A stretch of 64,000 bases of DNA from positions 45,825 through 109,824 of the forward strand of contig JAJZBV010000007.1 in assembly GCA_021851785.1 (NCBI GenBank). The letters run 5' to 3'. The notes under the pieces were generated by a model, which was given only the letters and a program-made list of their open reading frames with translations, did not search any database and had not been told where the DNA came from. The stretch is from Pseudomonadota bacterium (GTDB lineage: Bacteria; Pseudomonadota; Alphaproteobacteria; Acetobacterales; Acetobacteraceae). Shown piece after piece: positions 44,901-52,070 of this stretch. The stretch's first letter is position 1, and each line of letters starts with the position of its first letter. A program made the translations under genes and the position numbers.

Positions 44901-46083
44901 GCTCCAGGAACAAGGGTCGGATCATCATCCGTTCGAGGCGTTGGTGATGGGGGCACTTTTCTACACCGCGGCTGAAGCCCGTGCGCGCGTCATCACGGCG
45001 ATTGCCGGCAATGCGCCGGAGGAGGATATGGCCCGGCTTCTGATGCTTGCCCCGTTCGACAAAACCACCTGGGCGCTGGTGGATGGGCTCGGCGACGCCG
45101 CCCAGGACCAATACTGGGCCGAGGTGATACCGCGCTGGATCGGCCTTCCCGACCCCGATTGCATCGAAGGGATTGGGCGGCTGCGCGAAGCCGAGCGGCC
45201 GCGGGCGGCGTTTTCCTATTTCCACTCCCAGCTTCGCATGTCACGCAATGAAACCGATCCGGAGATGTTGCATGACTTGCTTTCGGCCATCGCCAAGGGC
45301 GGAAAGGACCGGCCCGGCGAATATTTGCTGAAAAATTACGCCGTGCAGCAGGCGTTCGAGATCGTCGATGCCAGTTCGCAACTGACGCTCGAACAAAAGG
45401 CCGGGCTGGAATTCATTTATATCGAGACACTGTTCCGGCCGGGCGTCAATCGCGGCCGCTATCATATCCCCAATCTCGAACGCTATATTGACGCCAATCC
45501 GGATTTTTTTGCACGCGCCATTGCCTGGGCCACCAGACGCAAGGATGGCCGGGAAGACCCTCCGGAATTTCAAGCGCTCCCGGATCAGGAGAAAATATAT
45601 ACCGAACGCGCGAGAAACCTGCTCGATGCAGTCGAACGGATTCCGGGCCACGACGATCTCGGGGCGTTGCAGGCGGACCGGCTGATGGATTGGGTCGAAA
45701 AAGTTCGCGGCGCCTGCGACGCGCTGGGCCGCGCGGAGATCGCCGATCTTTACCTCGGCAAATTGCTGGCGCGCGCGCCCATCGGTGAGGATAGTATCTG
45801 GCCATGCGAGCCGGTGCGCGAGGTGATGGAAAAATTTCGGTCCGAAGCCATGGCGGACGGTGCCTATGAGACCATCTTCAACTCCCGCGGCGTTGTGATG
45901 CGCGGCGAAGATGGCGCGCAGGAGCGGGAAATCGCCGATCGATATCGCAAATGGGCCGAGGCGCTCGGAAATTCGCATCCGTTCGTCGCGTCAAGGCTTC
46001 TGAGGAAAGTCGCCGGATATTACGAAAGGGATGCAGAGCGCGAGGATACGAAAGCCGAAATCCGCCGCCGCTTGGATGAATGA
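41950..46083 (+). CDS. Large protein with HigA-like N-terminus; candidate defence effector
   Basis: A 1377-residue protein. Residues 5-75 form a HigA/XRE-type DNA-binding domain ('HPGTRIRAEVIPRGMSVTKA', 'LLGVGRPALSNLLNGKAAL'). Residues about 130-250 hold a conserved-looking block ('GWDGWVEASAANSWIPEGSS', 'GWEFGTNQDIGRKADHDFD') with Asp149, Glu169 and Lys179 spaced like a degenerate PD-(D/E)XK nuclease. Then comes 'ILIAADSTEEALAFLARL' with no Walker A, the helical 'ESGRSLTVLRRRLANVPAI', and about 900 residues of helical-repeat character. ATG 41950 follows GCGGAGGG; ATG 41839 would add 37 unrelated residues. I do not recognise the family. The gene is GC-typical and sits directly after the phage early module. 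Confidence 0.8.
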   Translation: MAGLDGVSHPGTRIRAEVIPRGMSVTKAAQLLGVGRPALSNLLNGKAALSPDMAARFEKAFNVPREDLMAMQARHNAARAKKMPAPANARALVPPFLAITANDIENWASTINARSRLAVLLRTLVHSTGDGLTKADFPGNDDAERPGWDGWVEASAANSWIPEGSSGWEFGTNQDIGRKADHDFDKSMKALGKRTCADTSFVFVTPCRWRGKTQWVAEKQKARRWKDVRAYDASDLEQWIEQSLPAQAWFANETGKPADGVRSLDKSWSDWADVATPPLAGALFDTAIAAAKPIMIQRLSVPPGRPILIAADSTEEALAFLARLFGESGDEKLAAYRDRVLVFDQPGILPRLAQAGRGFLPVAHTREVECELAPHVASMHAIILYPRNVVTITPDIVLQPADYRTFNTALEKMGKNRDEIARLARESGRSLTVLRRRLANVPAIRTPSWAEDRDIAASLIPFMLTGAWHSENESDKCRLELLAGCRYEDLERRCQELVQLEDAPLWSAGLLRGVVSKLDLLFAIAGAITKADLDRFFDLAGMVLGEDNPALDLPEEKRWLAPLHDKIRAFSGAFRAGIAETLVLLAVHGGGVFDRRLGVDIDGLVARLVRDLLPTPLTTRILEANQRDLPIYAEAAPETFLSILECDLTTAEPAVLGLLRPVESQAFGVSLSRSGLLWALESLAWNPETLPRAVLILARLAEVEIKDNWMNKPIHSLEAIFRSWMPQTAADAEKRVRLMKTLAQRFPDVAWKLCMAQFARLGGSGHYAYKPRWRADGYGFGEPDSRQDQVRPFLLAMAEMALDWKEHSLATLSDLVERLPNLLDEHQDRVWQMIEAWAKTKASDGEKAALREKIRVSVLSPRAAIVAKTNGKLASLVEAAKAARATLEPSDVVDKHAWLFRDAWVEESADDINDMRNVDFTKSMENLQKMRRDALREVRERLGFDGILALAERGETAWEIGQLIAEGFFPESELIAFLRRAFQPLQEQGSDHHPFEALVMGALFYTAAEARARVITAIAGNAPEEDMARLLMLAPFDKTTWALVDGLGDAAQDQYWAEVIPRWIGLPDPDCIEGIGRLREAERPRAAFSYFHSQLRMSRNETDPEMLHDLLSAIAKGGKDRPGEYLLKNYAVQQAFEIVDASSQLTLEQKAGLEFIYIETLFRPGVNRGRYHIPNLERYIDANPDFFARAIAWATRRKDGREDPPEFQALPDQEKIYTERARNLLDAVERIPGHDDLGALQADRLMDWVEKVRGACDALGRAEIADLYLGKLLARAPIGEDSIWPCEPVREVMEKFRSEAMADGAYETIFNSRGVVMRGEDGAQEREIADRYRKWAEALGNSHPFVASRLLRKVAGYYERDAEREDTKAEIRRRLDE

Positions 46084-46096
46084 CCGGGCACGTTTG

Positions 46097-46603
46097 ATGA
46101 CTTTTCTCCCCGCCCGCCCTGCCCTCCTCCTCCTCCTCCTCGCCGGCTGCGTCAGCCGGGGGGTGGTGGAGGAGGCGGGGTCGGGAGGGGCGGGGATGGC
46201 GCTCAGGCTCCAGCCTTGTGTCGATCGCACGGAGACCGCCGGGCGTGATCTCGGGGCGGAGGCGACGGCGGCGTTCCGGGCTGATCTGGCGGCGAGCGGC
46301 CGCTTCCGGCTCGACCCCGACGCGCGTTACACGCTCTCCTGCGATGTCGAAACCTTCCTCCCCGGCAATGCGGCAAAAAGGCTTTTGCTGCCGATCTGGG
46401 GGGATGCGGCGGCGCAGGTCGCGGCGATGATCCGCGACCGGCAAAGCGGCGACACCGTTCTCATCGTCGCCGGCAACGCGGCGCTCACGCTCGGCGGCAC
46501 CCTCGCGCCCGTCACCATCGGCGCCGATCGCTACATCCTCGATGCCGCCGTCTCGGAAGCGGTGCGCAAGATGCGGGCCTGGGCGGCGCGGGGCGGGCCA
46601 TGA
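46097..46603 (+). CDS. Lipoprotein of unknown function
   Basis: A 168-residue predicted lipoprotein: 'TFLPARPALLLLLLAGC' with lipobox LAGC, then a beta/alpha domain ('GRFRLDPDARYTLSCDVETF', 'TLAPVTIGADRYILDAAVSE'). It overlaps the next lipoprotein gene by four bases. An alternative start at 46076 overlaps the stop of the large upstream gene, so co-transcription with it cannot be excluded. Confidence 0.7.
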   Translation: MTFLPARPALLLLLLAGCVSRGVVEEAGSGGAGMALRLQPCVDRTETAGRDLGAEATAAFRADLAASGRFRLDPDARYTLSCDVETFLPGNAAKRLLLPIWGDAAAQVAAMIRDRQSGDTVLIVAGNAALTLGGTLAPVTIGADRYILDAAVSEAVRKMRAWAARGGP

Positions 46604-47010
46604 AACGCGGCCTCCGTGGCGGCGCGCTCGTGCTCGGCCTGCTCGCCCTCCCGCTGCTCGCCCTGGTGTTGCTCGCCCTTCCCGGCTGCGTCCCGGCGCC
46701 GACCATGGGCACCGGCGCGTTTCACGAGGCCGAGGCCGCGACGCGAAAGCTCGTGCGCGGCGTCTCCACCAAGGACGATGTCGAACACCTCCTCGGCGCG
46801 CCGAATGGCGAGGGGGCGGCGCGGTTCTGGAACGAGGCGGCGCCGCGCGCGGTCTGGTATTACGAGGATGACCGGGCGAGCGGCACCGAGCTTCGCCCCG
46901 ATGGCGTGCATACCAATTATCGCCAGCAGATCCTGTTCATTTTCTTCAAGGGCAAGGCGTTCGATGGCTATCTCTGGAGCGATGTCAGCGCGCCGGCGCA
47001 AGGGCACTGA
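46600..47010 (+). CDS. BamE/OmlA-like lipoprotein 1
   Basis: A 136-residue lipoprotein with signal 'LPLLALVLLALPGC' and a mature domain opening with 'LVRGVSTKDDVEHLLGAPNG', the pattern of the SmpA/OmlA (BamE-type) fold. It ends in strands 'ILFIFFKGKAFDGYLWSD'. Genuine BamE stabilises the BAM complex; this protein lacks a recognisable BamD-binding signature and belongs to a local family of three. Confidence 0.72.
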   Translation: MKRGLRGGALVLGLLALPLLALVLLALPGCVPAPTMGTGAFHEAEAATRKLVRGVSTKDDVEHLLGAPNGEGAARFWNEAAPRAVWYYEDDRASGTELRPDGVHTNYRQQILFIFFKGKAFDGYLWSDVSAPAQGH

Positions 47011-47383
47011 GCGCGCACGCCGCCCTGGCAGGTGGCGCGCGCTCAGCGCGCTGGCGCTCGCGGCGCTGCTCGGGGGGGGGCTCGGGGGCTGCGCCGGGGC
47101 GACGCATGAAGGCCGGCCGCCGCCGATCGCGGCGCTCGACGGCCTCCGCCAAGGCGTCTCGACGCGGGCCGAGATCGAAGCCGCGCTCGGCCAGCCGGCG
47201 GGGCACGGGGTCTTCGCCGAGGCCGGGCAGCCGATGCGCGAAATCTGGGTTTTTGAGGAAAGAACCGCCGATCACGGGGCGATCGCGCGGAAAACCCTGC
47301 TCGTCTTCATCGACCAGGAGAGCGGCCGGTTCGCCGGGTATTGGTGGTATCGCGGCGGCGTTCTGATCGGGCGCGCGCCATGA
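46982..47383 (+). CDS. BamE/OmlA-like lipoprotein 2
   Basis: A 133-residue lipoprotein with an unusually long, Arg-rich leader before the hydrophobic core ('ALSALALAALLGGGLGGC', lipobox LGGC). The mature domain has the same motif, 'LRQGVSTRAEIEAALGQPAG', then 'LLVFIDQESGRFAGYWWYRG'. It overlaps lipoprotein 1 by 29 bases in another frame and lipoprotein 3 by four bases. Confidence 0.7.
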   Translation: MSARRRKGTERARRPGRWRALSALALAALLGGGLGGCAGATHEGRPPPIAALDGLRQGVSTRAEIEAALGQPAGHGVFAEAGQPMREIWVFEERTADHGAIARKTLLVFIDQESGRFAGYWWYRGGVLIGRAP

Positions 47384-47763
47384 GCGGGGGGCGGCCGCTC
47401 GTCATCTCCCTCTCGCTCAACCTGGCGTTGCTCGGTCTGGTGTCGCTCGGCGTGACGCTGCTCGGGGGTTGCGCGCCGCGGCGGGTCGAGATCGGCGCGG
47501 TGATCGACCCGGCGCGGGTGGCGGCACTCCATCCCGGGCAAACCACCAGGGACGAGGTCGAACACCTGCTCGGCGCGCCGGCCGGGCGAGGGCGCGTCAT
47601 GCTGCCGTTTCAGGACCAGCCGCACCAAGCCTGGACCTACCAGTTCGCCCGCGCGCGCCGGGCCGGGGATGGGCGGCTCCACGCCCGCCATGGGACGCTT
47701 CTGGTGTTTTTCGCGGGCGAGACGGTGGCCGGGTATTTGTGGCTGGACAGCGCCGGGGAGTGA
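47380..47763 (+). CDS. BamE/OmlA-like lipoprotein 3
   Basis: A 127-residue lipoprotein: signal 'NLALLGLVSLGVTLLGGC', then 'LHPGQTTRDEVEHLLGAPAG' and 'LLVFFAGETVAGYLWLDS'. It is clearly paralogous to the two genes before it (same motif and same final strand), so the trio arose by tandem duplication. Its start overlaps the previous stop (ATGA). Confidence 0.72.
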   Translation: MSGGRPLVISLSLNLALLGLVSLGVTLLGGCAPRRVEIGAVIDPARVAALHPGQTTRDEVEHLLGAPAGRGRVMLPFQDQPHQAWTYQFARARRAGDGRLHARHGTLLVFFAGETVAGYLWLDSAGE

Positions 47764-47784
47764 GGCGGCGGATATCACGTTTCC

Positions 47785-47811
47785 GTGAACTATGTCAAAA
47801 TTTAGTTAATG
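47785..47811 (+). promoter_or_regulatory. Upstream element shared with the GloVer/PEP-CTERM gene
   Basis: A 27-bp element beginning GTGAACTATGTCAAAA matches 50711-50737 (GTGAAATTTGTCAAAA) at 21 of 27 positions without gaps, at comparable distances (about 110-120 bp) upstream of two PEP-CTERM genes. It may be a promoter or a regulator site, or simply be preserved since duplication. Confidence 0.5.
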
Positions 47812-47920
47812 ACACGGTTTTGTGTGCTATCGTTCCGTAATGTTTCCTTCCCCGGTCGATCGGGTCGGGCGTGGGGGAGCGTCGCCAAACGAAATCGCCA
47901 AGGGAACAGGAGTAGGGACG

Positions 47921-48703
47921 ATGAAACGGCTCGGTCTCGGCCTCGTGGCCGGAGTGGTGTTGGGCGCGTTCGCGGCGCCGGCATCGGCCGATACCATCAC
48001 CGCGATCGAGCTTTCCTCCTATTACGGCGGGGCAGGGCTTAACGGCGATTGGAGCAACGAGATCGGCGGCAGTTCCATCATCACCGCGCCGACCAACGGC
48101 AACCAGGGCACCGGCATCACCTTCGCCGATTGGAGCGGGAATTATGTCGCCGTTCCCAGCACGACCATGAATTCTGGCAGCAATACGCTGACGATCGATA
48201 ATTTCTCGCCGATCGCCCTCACCGCCGGGGCCAGCGTGCAGTCACTCTGGAACGAGGGCTGGGGTCTCACCCCCAACAGCGCCGACAACAACGCCGCCGT
48301 GTTGATCGGGTTCACCAATTCCGCCGGCGATAGCGCGACCTATGGCCTGCAAAGCGGCCAGACCATCCGCGACTACAATAATGGCAGCTATTACAACACC
48401 TTTTCGGGAAGCAACACCACCACCGCGCTCGGCGATGTCACGGCGCAGAATTGGTGGAACAACGGCAGCCAGCGCCTCGATGAACAGAGCTTCGTCCTCC
48501 CCTCAAGCTGGGCCGGGACCAGCCTCACCGGCTTCACCATCGATGTCGTCGGCGCCGGCAATGGCCCTGGTAACGATGGCGTGGCGATGCTTTCGGCGGT
48601 GAATGTCGCTGATCCGCCGGCCAGCGTCCCCGAACCGGCCTCGCTCACGCTCCTCGCCGCCGGGGTGATCGGGCTCGGGGCGGCGCGGCGCCGGCGGGGC
48701 TGA
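47921..48703 (+). CDS. PEP-CTERM sorting domain protein
   Basis: A 260-residue exported protein. The signal is 'LGLGLVAGVVLGAFAAPAS' with cleavage near ADT. The body is Asn/Gly/Ser-rich, with predicted beta character ('SQRLDEQSFVLPSSWAGTSL'). The sorting signal is 'VPEPASLTLLAAGVIGLGAA' then RRRRG. AGGAGTAGGG lies upstream of the ATG. Its leader and first codons resemble those of the gene at 50832. An exosortase must be encoded elsewhere. Confidence 0.87.
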   Translation: MKRLGLGLVAGVVLGAFAAPASADTITAIELSSYYGGAGLNGDWSNEIGGSSIITAPTNGNQGTGITFADWSGNYVAVPSTTMNSGSNTLTIDNFSPIALTAGASVQSLWNEGWGLTPNSADNNAAVLIGFTNSAGDSATYGLQSGQTIRDYNNGSYYNTFSGSNTTTALGDVTAQNWWNNGSQRLDEQSFVLPSSWAGTSLTGFTIDVVGAGNGPGNDGVAMLSAVNVADPPASVPEPASLTLLAAGVIGLGAARRRRG

Positions 48704-49003
48704 GGGCCCCTTTCGGCGCGGTCGCCCTGGCCCGCATTGCGGACCGGGCGGCCGCATACTACCCACCCAATTCGCCGCCCGCCCTAGCCTTCCCGCCAAG
48801 GATACCCCTCGGGAGGGATCGCCACCCGCAGCGCCTATGGCCATGTTCTCGGCGTCAATCTGCGCGATTGGCCGATCACCCTCGAAGATACGGCATCCCG
48901 CGCCTTCGCGGAAGGATATCTGAACCGTTGAAACTCCGGACCATTGAGCCGGAAGGCCATCGCCGATATACCCCAACCCCACGGGGTTGGGTGGAGGACG
49001 GCG
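48704..49003. other. 300-bp intergenic stretch with a possible gene remnant
   Basis: No intact gene is visible. Bases 48818-48931 contain an open plus-strand segment with no start codon ('AYGHVLGVNLRDWPITLEDT', then 'ASRAFAEGYLNR' and a stop) that reads like a C-terminal remnant of an unrecognised protein. A short inverted repeat (CCCCAACCCCACGGGGTTGGG, in two arms) at 48973-48993 lies just before the nnrU ribosome site. Confidence 0.4.
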
Positions 49004-49579
49004 ATGGCGCTGCTGGTTCTGGGGCTGGTGGTGTTTTTGGGCGCGTATTCGGCGAAAATGCTGGCGCCCGCGTGGCGCGCGCAATGGATCGCGCGGCTCG
49101 GGCCGCTGCCCTGGCGCGGCGTCTATGCGGCGGTTTCGCTCGCCGGCCTGGTGCTGATCGTGGTCGGGTTCGCGCGCGCCGGGCCACAAGCGCCGCTTTA
49201 CACGCCGCCGGCGGCCCTCCGCCATCTCAACGCGCTGTTCACCCTGGCGGCGTTCGTTTTGATCGCCGCCGCTTACGTGCCGGGCAATCATCTCAAGGCG
49301 GCGATCGGCCACCCGATGCTCGCCGGGGCGAAGCTCTGGGCGTTCGGGCATTTGCTCGCCACCGGCACGCCGCGTGACGTTCTACTGTTCGGCGCGTTTC
49401 TTCTCTGGGCGGTGGCGGATTTCGCCGTCTCGCGCCGGCGCGACCGGGCGGAGGGGGTGGTCTATCCGCCGGGCAGGCTTTCGGGCGACGCCATTTCCGC
49501 CCTCGCCGGCGTGGTGTTCTGGGTGGTGTTCGCCGTCTTCCTCCACCAGCGCCTGATCGGCGTCAGCCCGTTCGGCTGA
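49004..49579 (+). CDS. NnrU family membrane protein
   Basis: A 191-residue protein with about five to six transmembrane segments ('MALLVLGLVVFLGAYSAKML', 'YAAVSLAGLVLIVVGFARAG', 'LNALFTLAAFVLIAAAYVPG', 'GDAISALAGVVFWVVFAVFL'). Family motifs are 'GNHLKAAIGHPMLAGAKLWA' and 'FGHLLATG'. NnrU relatives are linked to nitrite/NO metabolism and to carotenoid/15-cis-zeta-carotene isomerase-like proteins; which applies is unknown. GGAGGA precedes the ATG. A deleted second copy lies at 50507. Confidence 0.87.
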   Translation: MALLVLGLVVFLGAYSAKMLAPAWRAQWIARLGPLPWRGVYAAVSLAGLVLIVVGFARAGPQAPLYTPPAALRHLNALFTLAAFVLIAAAYVPGNHLKAAIGHPMLAGAKLWAFGHLLATGTPRDVLLFGAFLLWAVADFAVSRRRDRAEGVVYPPGRLSGDAISALAGVVFWVVFAVFLHQRLIGVSPFG

Positions 49580-49648
49580 ACGGCGCCCGGCCAGAGCCAT
49601 ATCCGTTCGCATCGGCTCACGGCTATAGCTCTCTCTCTTTGTTTTGGC

Positions 49649-49695
49649 GAGCAACCCAATCCGTTCAGATGATTCCCTCTGAACGGATGTTGCTC
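49649..49695. terminator. Bidirectional hairpin between nnrU and the convergent PEP-CTERM gene
   Basis: A long stem: GAGCAAC (49649-49655), three unpaired bases, then ATCCGTTCAG, a 10-base loop, CTGAACGGAT, and GTTGCTC (49689-49695). That is 17 paired bases between two convergent genes, ending at the stop codon of the leftward one. There is no strong T-run, so it may terminate inefficiently or protect 3' ends. Confidence 0.6.
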
Positions 49696-50339
49696 TAGCC
49701 GCGCGCGCGCCGGCGGCGGAGGAGGAAGCCGAGGGCGGCGAGCGGGCCGGCGAGCAGCGCCATCGTTGCCGGCTCGGGGACGGGGTTCTGGTTGCTGGTG
49801 ACGGAGAGGCTGCCAGTGAAAACCGGATCAGCGACGTCAGAGGCGGTATTGCCGGTGCTGGCCAAGGTATAGGAACCCGGGGCAAAACTGTAGAGATCAC
49901 CGCTTTGCCCGCCGACCACCTCTGGAGTGGTGGAGAAAACCGGCTCCGTCGTGGTCACGGTGAAGCTAAGCGGGTTCGATAAAGTAGAGATAACAGCGCC
50001 GATCTGAAACCCATCGAGGCCAACGGCAGGATTGAAGGAGTTGAACGTTCCGTTGGTCACGGTATATGAAGTGCCGCCATTGGCGTAGCTCCCCGTCCCG
50101 ACCATGTTTCCGAAGTAGATTTGGCCCGTGGCGGCAAAACCGGATTCCGGCGCGGTAAAGATCAGGGAGAACGGCCCGGCGACGATCGGTGCGGTCCCGA
50201 CACCGAGCCCAGCAGAAAAGCTGCCGTCCAGGGTGATGGTATCGGTCGGCGTAACCACGACAATGGCCCAGGCGGGCCGCGCGGCGAGCGCGGTGGTGGC
50301 GGCGAGGAGCGCGACAACGAGCGAGAGATGAGGGCGCAT
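49695..50339 (-). CDS. PEP-CTERM sorting domain protein
   Basis: A 214-residue exported protein: signal 'LSLVVALLAATTALAARPAW', a beta-rich Thr/Gly/Ser body ('PFSLIFTAPESGFAATGQIY', 'SLSVTSNQ'), and the sorting signal 'VPEPATMALLAGPLAALGFL' then LRRRRARG. It is inserted in reverse orientation between nnrU and the nnrU remnant. A likely promoter with TTGACA lies upstream on the minus strand, near 50431. Confidence 0.86.
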   Translation of the reverse strand: MRPHLSLVVALLAATTALAARPAWAIVVVTPTDTITLDGSFSAGLGVGTAPIVAGPFSLIFTAPESGFAATGQIYFGNMVGTGSYANGGTSYTVTNGTFNSFNPAVGLDGFQIGAVISTLSNPLSFTVTTTEPVFSTTPEVVGGQSGDLYSFAPGSYTLASTGNTASDVADPVFTGSLSVTSNQNPVPEPATMALLAGPLAALGFLLRRRRARG

Positions 50340-50506
50340 AAGACACCTCCGGTGGATGTTGGCGTGCGGGGCGGCTTAGAGTTAACGTAAGATTAATGCA
50401 CGGAGTCTTAATCAATCCGAAACGGCATTGTCAATCTTTTTTTGTAACGGACACATTTTTTGCTACCCCCCTCGCTCACCCCGCTCAGGCGCCCTCCACC
50501 TCCAGC
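50340..50506 (-). promoter_or_regulatory. A/T-rich upstream region of the leftward PEP-CTERM gene
   Basis: About 130 bp of A/T-rich DNA with a leftward TTGACA (around 50431) and a ribosome site (GGAGGTG) next to the ATG at 50339. Nothing coding is visible. The region ends at the nnrU remnant. Confidence 0.45.
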
Positions 50507-50683
50507 GCGCGCGCGATGGATCGCGCGGCTCGGGCCGATGGGGTGGCGGGGCGCGTATGCGGCGGTTTCGCTCGCCGGCCTCGCGCTGGTCGTGATCGGC
50601 TTCGCGCGGGCCGGACCACAAGCGCCGCTTTACACGCCGTCTTCCTCCACCAGCGCCTGATCGGCGTCAGCCCGTTCGGCTGA
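50507..50683 (+). pseudogene. nnrU remnant with a 328-bp internal deletion
   Basis: Bases 50513-50639 match codons for 'WIARLGPMGWRGAYAAVSLA' and 'VVIGFARAGPQAPLYTP' of nnrU (49085-49207). Without a gap they join the last 44 bases of the gene ('FLHQRLIGVSPFG' in the intact copy). The junction shares CGCCG with both parental sites (49203-49207 and 49531-49535), and 328 bp are missing, which breaks the frame. The last 50 bases (50640-50689) are identical to 49536-49585. Confidence 0.9.
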
Positions 50684-50710
50684 ACGGCGGGCCGGAGGGA
50701 TCACTTTTTA

Positions 50711-50737
50711 GTGAAATTTGTCAAAACTTGATGAATG
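50711..50737 (+). promoter_or_regulatory. Upstream element shared with the PEP-CTERM gene at 47921
   Basis: The second copy of the 27-bp element described at 47785, 95 bp upstream of the GloVer/PEP-CTERM start. The match continues weakly into the leader ('GGGTCGGGC') and the first codons (ATGAAACGG). Confidence 0.5.
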
Positions 50738-50831
50738 TCTGGATTTTTATGTTACTCCCCGCAACGTTCGCTCTCCTCACGGGTCGGGCCGCGAGGGCGA
50801 ACATGGTCACGGAAACAGAGGGGTAAGGACG

Positions 50832-52064
50832 ATGAAACGGTTCGATTTCGGCCTCATCGCCTCGGTCGCGCTCGGTGCCCTCGCCATGGCGCTGGCCATC
50901 CCGGCGGCGCGCGCCGATCAGTTCACCACCCTGCTCTCCTTCACCGACTTCTCCGGCGCCAACGCCTTCACCGATGTCAACGGCACGCTCTACGACACCG
51001 CCGAGTTCGGCGGCAGCGCCAATGCCGGGACGCTGTTTTCCTACACCCCGGGCAGCGGCAGCGTGCAAACCCTGGTCTCCTTCCCCGGCCGCCCCAACGG
51101 GGCCGCCCCCGCCGACCACCTCACCGAGGTCAACGGCACGCTCTACGGCACCACCTACAATGGCGGCATCGAAACAGTCGGGACGATGTTTTCCTACACC
51201 CCAGGCGCGAGCAGCGTGCAAACGCTGTTCTCCTTCGTCGGCATCAACTTCACCGGGGTCAACGGCGCCCTCCCCGAGGCGCGGCTGATCGATATCAACG
51301 GCACGCTCTACAGCACCACCGCCGAGGGCGGCAGCGCCAACCTGGGCACGGTGTTTTCCTACACCCCGAGCAGCGGCAGCGTGCAAACCCTGCTCTCTTT
51401 CACCGGCCCTAACGGCGCCCTCCCCGCGGCCGGGTTCGCCGCTGTCAACGGCACGCTCTACGGCACCACCCAGGGCGGCGGCAGCGCCGGGGACGGGACG
51501 GTGTTTTCCTATACCCCGGGCGCGAGCGGCGTGCAAACCCTGGCCTCCTTCACCGGCGCCAACGGCATCTCCCCCCTGGCCCGCCTGATCGCTGTCAACG
51601 GCACGCTCTACGGCACCACCCAGGGCGGCGGCAGCGCCGGGGACGGGACGCTGTTTTCCTACACCCCGGGCGCGAGCGGCGTGCAAACCCTGGCCTCCTT
51701 CACCGGCGCCAACGGCGCCAACCCCTATGCCGCCCTCACCGATGTCAACGGCACGCTCTACGGCGCCACCGGGTTCGGCGGCAGCGCCGGGGACGGGACG
51801 CTGTTTTCCTACACCCCGGGCGCGAGTGGCGTGCAAACCCTGGTCACCTTCACCGGCGCCAACGGCACCAACCCCGTGGCCACCCTCACCGATGTCAACG
51901 GCACGCTCTACGGCGTCGCCTATAGTGGCGGCAGCGCCGGGGACGGGACGCTGTTTTCCTATGATACGAACGCGCCCGCGCCGGTTCCCGAACCGGCCTC
52001 GCTCGCCTTGCTCGGCGCCGGGGTGGTCGGGCTCGGGGTGGCGCGGCGCCGGCGGCGGGGCTGA
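50832..52064 (+). CDS. GloVer-repeat protein with PEP-CTERM signal
   Basis: A 410-residue exported protein. After the signal ('ALGALAMALAIPAARA') come about seven repeats of roughly 50 residues with the core 'VNGTLYGTTQGGG', 'GDGTLFSYTPGASGVQTL' and 'ASFTGANG'. This is the Gloeobacter/Verrucomicrobia (GloVer) repeat, probably a propeller-like fold. The sorting signal is 'VPEPASLALLGAGVVGLGVA' then RRRRRG. Repeats 4-6 are nearly identical at the DNA level. The start is ATG 50832 in the shared leader context. Confidence 0.88.
   Translation: MKRFDFGLIASVALGALAMALAIPAARADQFTTLLSFTDFSGANAFTDVNGTLYDTAEFGGSANAGTLFSYTPGSGSVQTLVSFPGRPNGAAPADHLTEVNGTLYGTTYNGGIETVGTMFSYTPGASSVQTLFSFVGINFTGVNGALPEARLIDINGTLYSTTAEGGSANLGTVFSYTPSSGSVQTLLSFTGPNGALPAAGFAAVNGTLYGTTQGGGSAGDGTVFSYTPGASGVQTLASFTGANGISPLARLIAVNGTLYGTTQGGGSAGDGTLFSYTPGASGVQTLASFTGANGANPYAALTDVNGTLYGATGFGGSAGDGTLFSYTPGASGVQTLVTFTGANGTNPVATLTDVNGTLYGVAYSGGSAGDGTLFSYDTNAPAPVPEPASLALLGAGVVGLGVARRRRRG
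51000..51960 (+). repeat. Tandem 150-bp coding repeats
   Basis: Six to seven units of about 150 bp inside the GloVer gene. The stretch starting GGCAGCGCCGGGGACGGGAC recurs at 51479, 51629, 51779 and 51929 with only a few substitutions, evidence of recent unit duplication or gene conversion. Confidence 0.9.
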
Positions 52065-52070
52065 GGCGCC

